DNA from: an uncultured Bacteroidales bacterium
GTDB taxonomy: Bacteria > Bacteroidota > Bacteroidia > Bacteroidales > Bacteroidaceae
DNA: 64,000 nucleotides
Assembly (NCBI GenBank): GCA_902799655.1
Contig: CADCBH010000014.1
Span: 1-64,000, forward strand
Direction of reading: 5' to 3'
In this document: positions 34,434 through 43,057 of the stretch, one piece after another
Position numbering within the stretch: position 1 is the stretch's first letter
Layout of the letters: each line of letters opens with the position of its first letter
The notes under the pieces: generated by a model
Seen by the model: the letters and a program-made list of their open reading frames with translations, nothing else
Database searches by the model: none
Told to the model about the DNA's origin: nothing
Translations under genes and position numbers: made by a program

Positions 34434-35728
34434 TCTTTCTTTTCTTCTTCAGGTTGAGGAGACTCAGGGGACTCGGGGGACTGGGGCTCAGGAGCCTCAG
34501 TGGGCTTATTGGCCTCAGGAGCCTCAGTGGGCGACTGGGGCTCATTGGGCGACTGAGCCTCTTGGGCCTCATTGGGCGACTGGGGCGCATTGGGCGACTG
34601 AGCCTCATTGGCCTCATTGGCCCCATTAGCCTCATGGGCCTCCTTGGCGGCCTTGGCGGCCTTCTTCTGCTCCTCGGCGGCGGCTTTCTCGGCGGCCTTC
34701 TTGTCGGCAGCAGCCTGTTTTTCGGCGGCTTTCTTGGCCTCGGCGGCTTTCTTGTCGGCAACCTTCTTAGCCTCAGCGGCCTTCTTGGCTTCGGCGGCCT
34801 CCTTCTCGTTCCTAGCCTTGTTCTTCTTAGCCAGTTGCTCGTAGCGATCCCAGAACACATTGCTGATCTTACCGTAGATAGAGTCGCTAAGGTGCTTGGC
34901 CTCGGCAGCATTACGGTTAGCCAGAATGGTACTGTCGATCATCTCCTGATAAGCAAGATCAGCATCGTAACGCCAGCGATACTTCTTGGTAATGGGATAC
35001 TTGCCGAAACGATAGACGAAGCCCACGCGCAGCTCGTTGATAACGGGCATGATCGTGGTCTTACCAGTCTGCTGGATTGGATAGCAGTCGTCAGATCGCT
35101 CGTGAGTGTAGGTGTCGTACTTGGCGTAGGCGACACCTGCACTGGCCGCAAATTCAAGGTCGAGTGAGTTGCCGTTGCTGAATTCATACAACGGCTTGAT
35201 CATACCCCACATGACACCACCAATAATTGCATTTCCTTGCTTTCCCTCTGCACCCAACATCAGTGAGTAATTGTTGTAAGCTATAAATCCTCCTCGGTAG
35301 AAAGTAGTGGTGGGATGTTTAGACTCAGCCCGTCGCGGCGACACGACGCGTTCCCATATATGTTTCTTTGGTTCTATGAATCTTCCGTCGAAAACGCGGA
35401 TGCGATAATAGTTGCGTACCTCCAAGCGGGCCTCGGTGACATTATAAACGATGCCTGGCTTGTAGGTATGACTGGTCTGCCAATTGGAGCGTAGGTTGAG
35501 TCCCACGCTCCAACGGTTCCAGTTGGTATTGCGTATATCATACTCCACGCCGATATTCGGAACGAGCAACAGCCAATCAACAGCGTTGGTTCTCAATGAC
35601 AGCCTCTCAGCGGTGGAAAGGGTGTCGACCTTATGTCCTGTGTCCATGACTTGAGCTTCCATAGTCAACGGCAGTAATAATAGTACACACAGCCAAATAT
35701 ATTTGAAGGTCTTTAGCTTTACCATCAA
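34430..35728 (-). CDS. DUF3575 protein with Ala/Lys-rich and Pro-rich tail, head of fimbrial operon B
   Basis: A 432-residue protein. After the signal peptide (LLLLPLTMEAQ) comes a DUF3575 barrel (LSLRTNAVDWLLLVPNIGVE, WSVGLNLRSNWQTSHT, VRNYYRIRVFDG, RVGFVYRFGKYPI). From about residue 300 the chain is a TolA-like helix of AEAKKAAEAKK repeats, then about 60 residues of EAQSPNEPQSP-like repeats ending EEEKKE. Neither tail is typical for the family. The helix may reach into the periplasm towards peptidoglycan; this is inference. Both start Met1 and Met2 are possible. Confidence 0.8.
   Translation of the reverse strand: MMVKLKTFKYIWLCVLLLLPLTMEAQVMDTGHKVDTLSTAERLSLRTNAVDWLLLVPNIGVEYDIRNTNWNRWSVGLNLRSNWQTSHTYKPGIVYNVTEARLEVRNYYRIRVFDGRFIEPKKHIWERVVSPRRAESKHPTTTFYRGGFIAYNNYSLMLGAEGKQGNAIIGGVMWGMIKPLYEFSNGNSLDLEFAASAGVAYAKYDTYTHERSDDCYPIQQTGKTTIMPVINELRVGFVYRFGKYPITKKYRWRYDADLAYQEMIDSTILANRNAAEAKHLSDSIYGKISNVFWDRYEQLAKKNKARNEKEAAEAKKAAEAKKVADKKAAEAKKAAEKQAAADKKAAEKAAAEEQKKAAKAAKEAHEANGANEANEAQSPNAPQSPNEAQEAQSPNEPQSPTEAPEANKPTEAPEPQSPESPESPQPEEEKKE
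34436..34830 (-). repeat. Repetitive DNA encoding the AEAKK and SPNEPQ tails of the DUF3575 protein
   Basis: Two different repeat types lie back to back: GGCGGCCTTCTTGG-type units (34640-34830) and GGCGACTGGGGCTCATTGGG-type units (34440-34620). Confidence 0.7.
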
Positions 35729-35783
35729 AAAAGTCAGCTTTTTAATACTTTTAGTTTTTATCCTTTATTAGGAAATGCGAGGG

Positions 35784-35791
35784 CAAAGATA
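35784..35791 (-). promoter_or_regulatory. -7 element TATCTTTG of fimbrial operon B
   Basis: TATCTTTG on the minus strand, 56 bases before the start codon region at 35728. No good -33 TTTG. Confidence 0.6.
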
Positions 35792-35810
35792 AGAAATATT
35801 AATGAAAGAA

Positions 35811-35844
35811 GGCTCGTTAATATCATAAAAGATGTTAACGAGCC
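35811..35844 (-). terminator. Hairpin terminator downstream of the uronate operon
   Basis: GGCTCGTTAA (35811-35820) pairs perfectly with TTAACGAGCC (35835-35844); on the minus strand the stem is followed by TTCTTTCATT. It separates the MFS gene from fimbrial operon B. Confidence 0.7.
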
Positions 35845-35913
35845 TTAATTCGACGATTTTTTAACGGTGTGTGCGTATGTCAACGGGGAATCCGCAGAAC
35901 GCACATTTTCCGA

Positions 35914-37371
35914 TTAATCTTCGAGGGTAACGGGCTTATATTTGGGTACGAGGGCCTTCATAATGCACCAGCCAATGAGGTAGGCAACGGCACAGAAAGA
36001 GAAGACTACCATGTAGGCGGCAGGCTTGCCCTCGAAGCCCATCACCTGGAAGGCAGAGCCTTGCTCGGCTGCCCATGTGAAGAACTTACCAGAACCCATA
36101 TTGATAGCCATAGAGCCAAGACCACCGATGGCAGTGCCAAGACCGACAATGGTACCGATGGTTGACTTGGGGAACATGTCGCCGATAGTCGAGAACAGGT
36201 TGGCCGACCATGCCTGGTGACCAGCACCGAGCAGACCAATGAGGATGGCAGGCCACCATGCGCTATAGGCGCCAAGGGGCTGTGCGAAGAGACCCAGTAC
36301 GGGGAAGCAGGCGAAGATCAACATGGCACGCATACGACCCAGATAGGGGTTCATGCCCTGTCTCTCGACAAAGATCTTAGGCAGGTAGCCACCACCGATA
36401 GAAAGGATGGTCACGATGGCATAGAGCGTGAAGATGAGAGCGATACCCATAGCCGAGTCGGAGGTGTAGCCATACTGGTCGGAGAAATAGGCGGGAGCCC
36501 AGAAGAGGAAGAACCACCATACACCGTCGGTCATGAACTTACCAACGAGGAACGCCCACGTCTGACGGAAGGTGAAGCACTTCACGAAGGGGATAGCAAC
36601 CTCTTCCTTCTTCTCCTGACGGTCCTGTACCTCAGCGAGGTCAATGTCCTGCTCAATGTAGTTGAGCTCAGCCTGGTTGACATGCTTGTTCTGGCGAGGC
36701 TTCTCATAAGCCCACATCCACAGACCCATCCACACATAACCGAGCACACCGATGATGACGAAAGCCATCTCCCAGCCCCAAGCACGAGCCAACAGGGGAA
36801 TGGTAGCGGGAGCAGCAAGGGCACCTACCGACGCACCGCTATTGAAGATAGAGGTCGAGAAGGCACGGTCCTTGGCGGGGAAATACTCGGCAGTAGCCTT
36901 GATGGCTGCGGGGAAGTTGCCTGCCTCACCGACGGCGAGAATCATACGGCACGAAAGGAACAGCCATACAGAAATGGTGGCAACAGCCACGGCAGCATCA
37001 CTGCCAGCCTGTATAGCACGCAATGCCTCGATATCGGCATAGCCCTCGATATTCATTGTAGCCCATCCACAGGCAGCATGGAGCACTGCACCTGTTGACC
37101 ATACAAAAATGGCGATGAGATAACCCTTCTTGGTGCCCATCCAGTCGATGAACTTACCGGCGAAGATGTTGGCGATGGCATAGAATGCTGAGAAGAGACC
37201 AGTGATGTAACCGTAGTGCTCATCGGTCCAGTGGAAATCGACAGCAATAAAGTCTTTCCAGGTTAATGATAAGACCTGACGGTCCATGTAGTTAACAGTG
37301 GTTGCGAGAAACAGCAACGCACAGATTACCCAACGGAAGTTGGACATTTTAGTTGTTGAAACAGGGGTCAT
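35914..37371 (-). CDS. MFS transporter of the ExuT (hexuronate:H+ symporter) type
   Basis: A 485-residue protein with 12 predicted membrane segments. The N-terminus WVICALLFLATTVNYMDRQV and the motif GEAGNFPAAIKATAEYFPAK are characteristic of the anion:cation symporter group that includes ExuT, which imports galacturonate and glucuronate. It sits at the end of the operon after kduI, in line with uronate use. Start could be Met1 or Met9 (MSNFRW). The exact substrate is inferred from family and neighbours. Confidence 0.85.
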   Translation of the reverse strand: MTPVSTTKMSNFRWVICALLFLATTVNYMDRQVLSLTWKDFIAVDFHWTDEHYGYITGLFSAFYAIANIFAGKFIDWMGTKKGYLIAIFVWSTGAVLHAACGWATMNIEGYADIEALRAIQAGSDAAVAVATISVWLFLSCRMILAVGEAGNFPAAIKATAEYFPAKDRAFSTSIFNSGASVGALAAPATIPLLARAWGWEMAFVIIGVLGYVWMGLWMWAYEKPRQNKHVNQAELNYIEQDIDLAEVQDRQEKKEEVAIPFVKCFTFRQTWAFLVGKFMTDGVWWFFLFWAPAYFSDQYGYTSDSAMGIALIFTLYAIVTILSIGGGYLPKIFVERQGMNPYLGRMRAMLIFACFPVLGLFAQPLGAYSAWWPAILIGLLGAGHQAWSANLFSTIGDMFPKSTIGTIVGLGTAIGGLGSMAINMGSGKFFTWAAEQGSAFQVMGFEGKPAAYMVVFSFCAVAYLIGWCIMKALVPKYKPVTLED

Positions 37372-37441
37372 AATATTTATAAATTTAGAATTTTGATTTT
37401 AGAATTTAGAGTTATCGACTATGTCGATTAAGAATTACTAA

Positions 37442-37816
37442 TTAAGAATTATTTTCGGTCATATTTTTTCGTTTCGTCTTGATTATTGAAACCAAAAGCC
37501 GTTTTATTTCTTCTCCATCATCGTAAATGGAACGAAATAACTTTTCATCCAAATCATTAATCTTTCTCAGCAAACGTAACCAATAGAGAGTCTCATTACA
37601 TTCTTTCAAAGAGATGTATAGCTTCGCAACAAAATCATTATCGCTAATTGCACATTCAGCCTCTGAATAATTTGCTCCAATGCTCATTCCGCTACGCATG
37701 ATTTGATCTATTATATGCTTTCCTTTTCTTTCGGTATCTAAGAAACGACATAGGTTCACTATTCTTGCTGCAAATAAAAGACATTTTTCGTCAATCAACT
37801 TACCGAAGTCACTCAT
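37442..37816 (-). CDS. Four-helix bundle protein (S23/IVS-type)
   Basis: A 124-residue protein with the signature of the 23S rRNA intervening-sequence protein family: LFAARIVNLCRFL, IIDQIMRSGMSIGANYSEAE and DFVAKLYISLKECNETLYWL. These small helical proteins are scattered through Bacteroidota genomes as single genes and their function is unknown. Here it interrupts the kduI-exuT pair and is bordered on both sides by degenerate AATTCTTAATT repeats (37376-37440 and 37817-37880), suggesting a movable unit. Confidence 0.85.
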   Translation of the reverse strand: MSDFGKLIDEKCLLFAARIVNLCRFLDTERKGKHIIDQIMRSGMSIGANYSEAECAISDNDFVAKLYISLKECNETLYWLRLLRKINDLDEKLFRSIYDDGEEIKRLLVSIIKTKRKNMTENNS

Positions 37817-37887
37817 TGCAATAATTCTTAATTATCAATCGGCGCAGCCGACAACTCTCAATTCATCATTCTTAATTCTTAATTCCG

Positions 37888-38862
37888 TCATCGGATATCG
37901 ATGACGGGAATGTTGTCTTTGTCGTTATAGTAAAGGTTCTCGCCTGCCATACCCCAGATAAAGGTATAGTAGTAAGTACCGGCAGCAGCATGCATGCTCC
38001 ACTCCGGACTCATAATGGCCTGCTCGTTATGGAGCCACACCACCCTGCTCTCCTGAGGTTCGCCCATGATGTGGGCAATGGTCTGCTCCTGAGGGAGATT
38101 GAAATAGTAGTAAGCCTCGATGCGACGACCATGGGTGTGAGGAGGCATCGTGTTCCACGCAGCACCCGGATTGAGCTGTGTAAGACCGAGCTGTAACTGG
38201 CAGGGACCCTCTTCGAGGACATCGTTGACGATGAGCTTATAGACGGTGCGGTTGTTACACTCCTCCAGAGAGCCTACGGGTCCCCAGACAGCAGCCTTCA
38301 ACGAGCCCTTGCGACCGTCGAGGGTGACCCACTGGGTCTTATAGTGCTGGTGAGCAGTGGCACTGTTGAGATAGAACTTGGCAGGATTCTTAGCATCCTT
38401 GGAACGGAAGAGCACCTCCTTGTTGACATCCTTGTCCTTGGCGATATGACCACGACCGACATACAGTGCCTCCTTGGGAGCGAGGGCATACTCCTTGCCA
38501 TCGACAATGACAACGCCGTCGCCCTGTCCGCAGTTGACGATACCAATCTCACGGTTGTATAGGAAGTACTTCTCCTTGATGCCCGGATCGACGTCGAGGC
38601 CCAGTTCAGAGAAGTTCTCGAGTTTCAAAGTTTTGTTGACAGGCATCGCGCCACCAAAGATGAAACGGTCGTAGTGAGAGTAGGTCAGGTTGATCTCGTC
38701 GGCAACCATTACCTTTTCCATCACAAAGCGCTCACGAAGGGTCTTCGTGTCATAGTGCTTGACATCTTCGGGGTGGCAGGCCGTCTGGAAGTTCACTTTT
38801 TGCTGGCCGAAGCCGTTTGTCAGATTAGCCATAAGCATCAGAATCAGGATTAATTTTTTCAT
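37888..38862 (-). CDS. kduI: 5-dehydro-4-deoxy-D-glucuronate isomerase with an N-terminal signal peptide
   Basis: Residues about 22-324 are a full Kdu[41 protein letters not shown] and the metal site [15 protein letters not shown] with [12 protein letters not shown] later. KduI interconverts 5-keto-4-deoxyuronate and 2,5-diketo-3-deoxygluconate in pectin and uronate breakdown. Classic KduI is about 280 residues and cytoplasmic; this one begins [20 protein letters not shown], a clear signal peptide, so it is probably periplasmic. It follows the GatC-like gene by 74 bases. Confidence 0.9.
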   Translation of the reverse strand: MKKLILILMLMANLTNGFGQQKVNFQTACHPEDVKHYDTKTLRERFVMEKVMVADEINLTYSHYDRFIFGGAMPVNKTLKLENFSELGLDVDPGIKEKYFLYNREIGIVNCGQGDGVVIVDGKEYALAPKEALYVGRGHIAKDKDVNKEVLFRSKDAKNPAKFYLNSATAHQHYKTQWVTLDGRKGSLKAAVWGPVGSLEECNNRTVYKLIVNDVLEEGPCQLQLGLTQLNPGAAWNTMPPHTHGRRIEAYYYFNLPQEQTIAHIMGEPQESRVVWLHNEQAIMSPEWSMHAAAGTYYYTFIWGMAGENLYYNDKDNIPVIDIR

Positions 38863-38936
38863 ATTTTATTCTTTTTCGTTATTGCGAGGTTTCGATGTTT
38901 CGAGATTTCGAGGTTGCGAGATTGCGAGGCGAGAGG

Positions 38937-40301
38937 CTATTGGGCCTTTTCCTCTTTGACGATACGGCGGCGGTTCCAGAGGAGCATGCCGATGGTGATG
39001 AGAGAGAGGATGGCGGCACCGATGTACTCGAGCGAGTTGACGCAACGGTAGATGACCCAACCGAAGAGACTGGAGGCGAAGTCGAGGGCACCTCCCTCGA
39101 AGCCTGCGGGAATATCAGCGGCCTTATCGCCCGTTTGTTCAAAGACGGTGTGAGCAGCCTGCGTGAAGGCGGGCGCCATATCGGTCACGAAGTAGAGACC
39201 TATGGCCAGCGCCACAAGACCGATGATGAAGGTCTTGACGACATTGCCCTTGGTGAAGGGCAGCACCATGGGGAACAGGTAGAACATGCCTGCCAACGAT
39301 GCCAACGGCAGGAACTGGTTACCCGGCAGTACCACAGCGAGACCCAGTGCTACGGGGATGAGCAACAGCGAAACGACCAACGTGGTGGGATGACCGATGA
39401 CAACGGCAGGTGACATACCGATATATACCTTCTTGCCATTGAACTTACGCTTTACGACCTCCTGGGTCTTCTCGGCAACGGGTTTCAGACCTTCGATAAA
39501 CAGCGTGGTGATACGGGGAATGAGTTCCATGACGGCACCCATCGTGACACCGAGGAAGAGAATCTTCTTGATGTCAAGCTGTGCAAGAGCACCAATCAAA
39601 GCGCCCACGATGACACCGAGCACCAGCGGTTCGCCAAGGATACCGAACTTCTTCTTCAAACCCTCGGCATCGATATTGAGCTTCTCAAAGCCAGGGATGG
39701 CATCCAACGCCTTGCCAATCAGCAGGGCAAAGGGTACAAAGCTCTGACAGAACGGCTGGGGAATAGAGATGCCCTGCCATTCGGGATAGTACTCCTGGAA
39801 ACGGTCGGCGGTGAGGTCGGCCATGACAAGAGTGATGATATAGCACACGATAGCGGCGAAATAGCCCCATGCCAGCGACTGATCCATCACGAAATAGGCC
39901 ACAGCACCGATGAAGGCGAAATGCCAGTAGTTCCACAAATCGATATTGACGGTACGGGTACATTTGGTGATGACCAGCAGGAAGTTGACACCTAAGCAAA
40001 TGGGAATGATGAGCGCACCTACCGCTGTATTGTAGGCTACGGCAGCAGCTGCCGGCCATCCCATGTCGAAGACTTTCAGCTGCAGGTCGTAGAGGCGCGA
40101 GATATCGCTGAGGGGGCCACCGAAGTTGGTGGTGAGCAGAGCCGTCACGATGCCCAGACCCACAAAACCCACGCCGACATACAGTCCCGACTTCAATGAG
40201 CGGCCGAATTTCAGACCAATGCAGAGGCCAATAATCGTGAACAGGATGGGCATCATCACACTGGCGCCCAAGCTAATCATGTAGCTAAACACTTGTTCCA
40301 T
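38937..40301 (-). CDS. GatC-like PTS EIIC permease homologue without PTS partners
   Basis: A 454-residue membrane protein. MEQVFSYMISLGASVMMPIL, GRSLKSGLYVGVGFVGLGIV and NFGGPLSDISRLYDLQLKVF are typical of galactitol-type EIIC permeases (GatC). No EIIA, EIIB, EI or HPr gene is in the window, and Bacteroidota usually lack a sugar PTS, so it may work as a secondary carrier. As first gene of the kduI-exuT operon it probably moves a uronate derivative or sugar alcohol. Last residues KEEKAQ are cytoplasmic in character. Confidence 0.85.
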   Translation of the reverse strand: MEQVFSYMISLGASVMMPILFTIIGLCIGLKFGRSLKSGLYVGVGFVGLGIVTALLTTNFGGPLSDISRLYDLQLKVFDMGWPAAAAVAYNTAVGALIIPICLGVNFLLVITKCTRTVNIDLWNYWHFAFIGAVAYFVMDQSLAWGYFAAIVCYIITLVMADLTADRFQEYYPEWQGISIPQPFCQSFVPFALLIGKALDAIPGFEKLNIDAEGLKKKFGILGEPLVLGVIVGALIGALAQLDIKKILFLGVTMGAVMELIPRITTLFIEGLKPVAEKTQEVVKRKFNGKKVYIGMSPAVVIGHPTTLVVSLLLIPVALGLAVVLPGNQFLPLASLAGMFYLFPMVLPFTKGNVVKTFIIGLVALAIGLYFVTDMAPAFTQAAHTVFEQTGDKAADIPAGFEGGALDFASSLFGWVIYRCVNSLEYIGAAILSLITIGMLLWNRRRIVKEEKAQ

Positions 40302-40339
40302 GAATGATTTGTTTAATTTGTTTTATAGCGTAGTGTCTG

Positions 40340-40347
40340 CAAAGGTA
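40340..40347 (-). promoter_or_regulatory. -7 element TACCTTTG of the uronate operon
   Basis: TACCTTTG on the minus strand, 38 bases before the ATG at 40301; the spacer region is T-rich without a TTTG -33 box, as expected for a regulated promoter. Confidence 0.65.
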
Positions 40348-40392
40348 CGAAAAAAAGTGATAAATGAAAAGTGAAAAGTGAAAAATGTTTAT

Positions 40393-40404
40393 GTAAACGT
40401 TTAC
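40393..40404. promoter_or_regulatory. LacI-type palindrome GTAAACGTTTAC upstream of the uronate operon
   Basis: A perfect 12-bp CG-centred palindrome within TGTAAACGTTTACT, about 60 bases upstream of the predicted transcription start of the GatC-like gene and overlapping the last base of the MurF-Alr stop. LacI/GalR-family operators commonly have this form. No regulator gene is in the window. Confidence 0.5.
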
Positions 40405-43046
40405 TAATCCTGATAATACACCTTCTTTACACGGTTGCTCACGCTGGTCAGCACCTCATAGGGGATGGTATCGAGGATGTCGCTGAGCACACTGGCAGGC
40501 AGGTGTTCACCGAAGATTTCGACCATATCACCCTCGTGGACATCGGGGATATCGGTGACATCAATCATCGCTACATCCATACAAATATTACCCACATAGG
40601 GAGCCTTCTGACCTTTAACCAGACAATAGCCTGCACCACGACCGAGGTGACGGTTGAGACCGTCGGCATAGCCGATAGGTATGGCGGCAATGATGCTATC
40701 GCGCGTCAAGACGCCACGACGGCTGTAGCCTACCGTCTCGTCCTTGGGGACATGGCGCAGCTGGAGGATTGTCGTCTTGAGGGTGGAGACGGGCTGCAGG
40801 GGAGCACCTGCTGCGCGGGGATCGTAGCCGTAAAGGCCGAGGCCGAGACGGCACATATCCATCTGGCGTTCGGGGAAGTGCTCGATGGCGGCGCTGTTGT
40901 CCATGTGGCGCAGGATCTTATGACTGAAGGCGGCCTGCAACTGACGGCTGGCCTTGTCGAAGCGCTCGAACTGCATCGTCGAGAAGTTGTCGAAGTCGTC
41001 GCTGTCGGAACCGACGAAGTGCGAGAAGACAGAACGGGGGATGATGGCGTTCTGACTCTTCAAACGACGGATGACCTCGTCGATATCCTTTTCGGGGTCG
41101 AAGCCCAGGCGGTGCATACCCGTATCGAGCTTGATATGTACGGGCCATCCCGTGATACCCTGCTGTTCGGCAGCATGGATGAGGGCATCCATCAGACGGA
41201 ATGAATAGACCTCGGGCTCAAGGTCGTAGTCGAACATGGTCTTGAAGGCCGTCATCTCGGGATTCATAATCATGATGTTCTGGGTGATACCGTTGCGGCG
41301 CAGCGTGACACCCTCGTCAGCCACAGCCACAGCGAGGTAATCGACGCGATGATCCTGCAGCGTCTTTGCCACCTCGACAGCTCCAGCGCCATAGGCATCG
41401 GCCTTGACCATACATACCAATTTCGTTTCTGGTTTCAAGTATGAACGGTAATAGTTGAGGTTGTTGACCACCGCGCTGAGGTTGACCTCAAGGATGGTCT
41501 CGTGGACCTTCTGCTCCAGCTGTTCAGTGATGCGGTCGAAACCGAAGGGACGGGCGCCCTTGACGAGGATGAGCTCATCATGCAGGGAGCGGAAGGCATC
41601 ACTATGCAAGAAGGCATCGGTGGTGGGGAAGAAGAGAAGCTGGAGACCCGCAGCTGACGCTGCGGGAGTGGTGGCAGGAGAGCCCGCCGGAGATGCGGCG
41701 GGAGTAGTGGAAGAGCCGAAGGCGGCGGTGATGCGGGGACCGATAGCGATGAGCTTCGTGATGCCGCGTTTGGTGCAAAGCGCCAGGACTTCGCGGTAAA
41801 GTTCCTCATCAGTCATGCCGCTCTGGAAGATGTCGCTGAGGATGAGGGTGCGAGGGCCCGCAGCGGATGCTGCGGGAGTAGTGGCAGCGGTGGCTGTACG
41901 GCGCGCCATGAAGTCGATGGCGATAGCGAGAGAGTTGATATCGCTATTGTAGGAGTCGTTGATGAGCAGACAGCCATGCTGGCCTTCCTTGACCTCGAGG
42001 CGCATGGCGACAGGTTCGAGCTGGGCCATACGCTCCGCCAATTGCACAGGGGTGATGCCCATATAGAGGGCGACGGCAGCACAGGCAAAAGAGCACTGGA
42101 GCGACGCCTCATCGAAGAAGGGCAGCGGATAGCTGGCGCGCGTACCTTTATATATATAGGAGACGGTAATACCCGCCGGAGAAGCAGCGGGAGTAGTGGT
42201 GATACCCGCCGGAGAAGCAGCGGGAGTAGTGGTAACGGCCTCGATATATAGGGGGGCTGAGGTGTTCTCACGGCTCCACCCAATCTTTTCGCCCTTGAAA
42301 CCTGAGCGACGGATGCAGCGGCTTACGATATCATCGTCGCTGTTATAGGCGAGCACCTTGGTGCTATGGAACAGCTGCATCTTCTCCATACATTTCTCCT
42401 CCATCGTACGGAAGTTCTCCTGATGGGCAGCACCCAGCGAGGTCAGCACGCCAATGGTGGGCTGGATGATGTCGCAAAGAGATGCCATCTCGCCGGGCTG
42501 GCTGATACCTGCCTCGAAGAGTCCCACCTGGGTCTGTTCGTTGAGCAGCCAGACGGAGAGGGGCACACCAATCTGTGAGTTAAAGCTCTTCGGAGAACGG
42601 GTGACCGTCATCGATGGTGAAAGCAGCTGATTGAGCCACTCCTTGACCATCGTCTTACCATTAGAGCCCGTGATACCGATGATGGGGCAGTTGAACTCGT
42701 CGCGATGGCGCTCTGCCAGGCGCTGGAGAGCCTCTAAGGGTGAGGGGACCACTAGGAAGTTAGCATCGGGGTAAGAACCCGCAGCTAACGCTGTGGGAGT
42801 AGTGGCGGAGCCCGCTGTAGATGCAGCGGGAGGAGTGGAGACGACAAAGTTGCGAACACCACGACGGTAGAGGTCGGCGATATAGCGATGTCCATCGTTG
42901 CGGGTGGTCTTCAACGCGAAGAAAAGCGTCTCTTCGGGGAAACAAAGGGAGCGGCTGTCGGTGAGCAGCCAGCCTATCAAGGCATCAGCGGTGCCGATGC
43001 GACGCGCTCCAAGGAGCGTAGTGATTTTCTCTATTGCGTATGTCAT
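40404..43046 (-). CDS. Bifunctional MurF ligase - alanine racemase
   Basis: An 880-residue fusion. The first half is MurF (adds D-Ala-D-Ala to UDP-MurNAc-tripeptide): P-loop IIGITGSNGKTMVKEW near 126, then LFEAGISQPGEMASL and INDSYNSDINSLA. The second half (from about 510) is alanine racemase: LEVNLSAVVNNLNYYR, the PLP lysine in CMVKADAYGAGA and the catalytic tyrosine in VGYSRRG. The fusion is usual in Bacteroidota. Odd here: seven copies of a TTPAAS(P/A)AG-type peptide, each from a 28-bp palindromic DNA repeat, at residues about 70-90, 272-292, 388-397 and 446-467, all in the MurF half and apparently in loops. Confidence 0.93.
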   Translation of the reverse strand: MTYAIEKITTLLGARRIGTADALIGWLLTDSRSLCFPEETLFFALKTTRNDGHRYIADLYRRGVRNFVVSTPPAASTAGSATTPTALAAGSYPDANFLVVPSPLEALQRLAERHRDEFNCPIIGITGSNGKTMVKEWLNQLLSPSMTVTRSPKSFNSQIGVPLSVWLLNEQTQVGLFEAGISQPGEMASLCDIIQPTIGVLTSLGAAHQENFRTMEEKCMEKMQLFHSTKVLAYNSDDDIVSRCIRRSGFKGEKIGWSRENTSAPLYIEAVTTTPAASPAGITTTPAASPAGITVSYIYKGTRASYPLPFFDEASLQCSFACAAVALYMGITPVQLAERMAQLEPVAMRLEVKEGQHGCLLINDSYNSDINSLAIAIDFMARRTATAATTPAASAAGPRTLILSDIFQSGMTDEELYREVLALCTKRGITKLIAIGPRITAAFGSSTTPAASPAGSPATTPAASAAGLQLLFFPTTDAFLHSDAFRSLHDELILVKGARPFGFDRITEQLEQKVHETILEVNLSAVVNNLNYYRSYLKPETKLVCMVKADAYGAGAVEVAKTLQDHRVDYLAVAVADEGVTLRRNGITQNIMIMNPEMTAFKTMFDYDLEPEVYSFRLMDALIHAAEQQGITGWPVHIKLDTGMHRLGFDPEKDIDEVIRRLKSQNAIIPRSVFSHFVGSDSDDFDNFSTMQFERFDKASRQLQAAFSHKILRHMDNSAAIEHFPERQMDMCRLGLGLYGYDPRAAGAPLQPVSTLKTTILQLRHVPKDETVGYSRRGVLTRDSIIAAIPIGYADGLNRHLGRGAGYCLVKGQKAPYVGNICMDVAMIDVTDIPDVHEGDMVEIFGEHLPASVLSDILDTIPYEVLTSVSNRVKKVYYQD
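41647..41710 (-). repeat. Palindromic in-frame element, copies 1 and 2
   Basis: Two 28-bp units 36 bp apart (41647-41674, 41683-41710): stem CCCGCAG/CTGCGGG and CCCGCCG/CGGCGGG on the plus strand, each with a six-base loop and the tail AGTGGTGG or AGTAGTGG. They encode TTPAASPAG and TTPAASAAG in MurF-Alr. Confidence 0.9.
41857..41884 (-). repeat. Palindromic in-frame element, copy 3
   Basis: Single 28-bp unit with stem CCCGCAG/CTGCGGG and tail AGTAGTGG, encoding TTPAASAAG just before LILSD in MurF. Confidence 0.9.
42172..42232 (-). repeat. Palindromic in-frame element, copies 4 and 5
   Basis: Two identical 28-bp units 33 bp apart (42172-42199, 42205-42232). Stem CCCGCCG with CAGCGGG leaves one G-T wobble in the coding RNA. 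Both encode TTPAASPAG. Confidence 0.9.
42778..42838 (-). repeat. Palindromic in-frame element, copies 6 and 7
   Basis: Two diverged units 33 bp apart (42778-42805, 42811-42838), encoding TTPTALAAG and PAASTAG. Copy 7 has the third pairing state, CCCGCTG/CAGCGGG. Confidence 0.88.
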
Positions 43047-43057
43047 AGTTATGATTA

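Noticed and set aside
33519-34457. 312-codon open frame on the plus strand
   Set aside because: Antisense to the DUF5119-like gene; its Ile/Thr/Val repeats mirror the GDNT repeat DNA.
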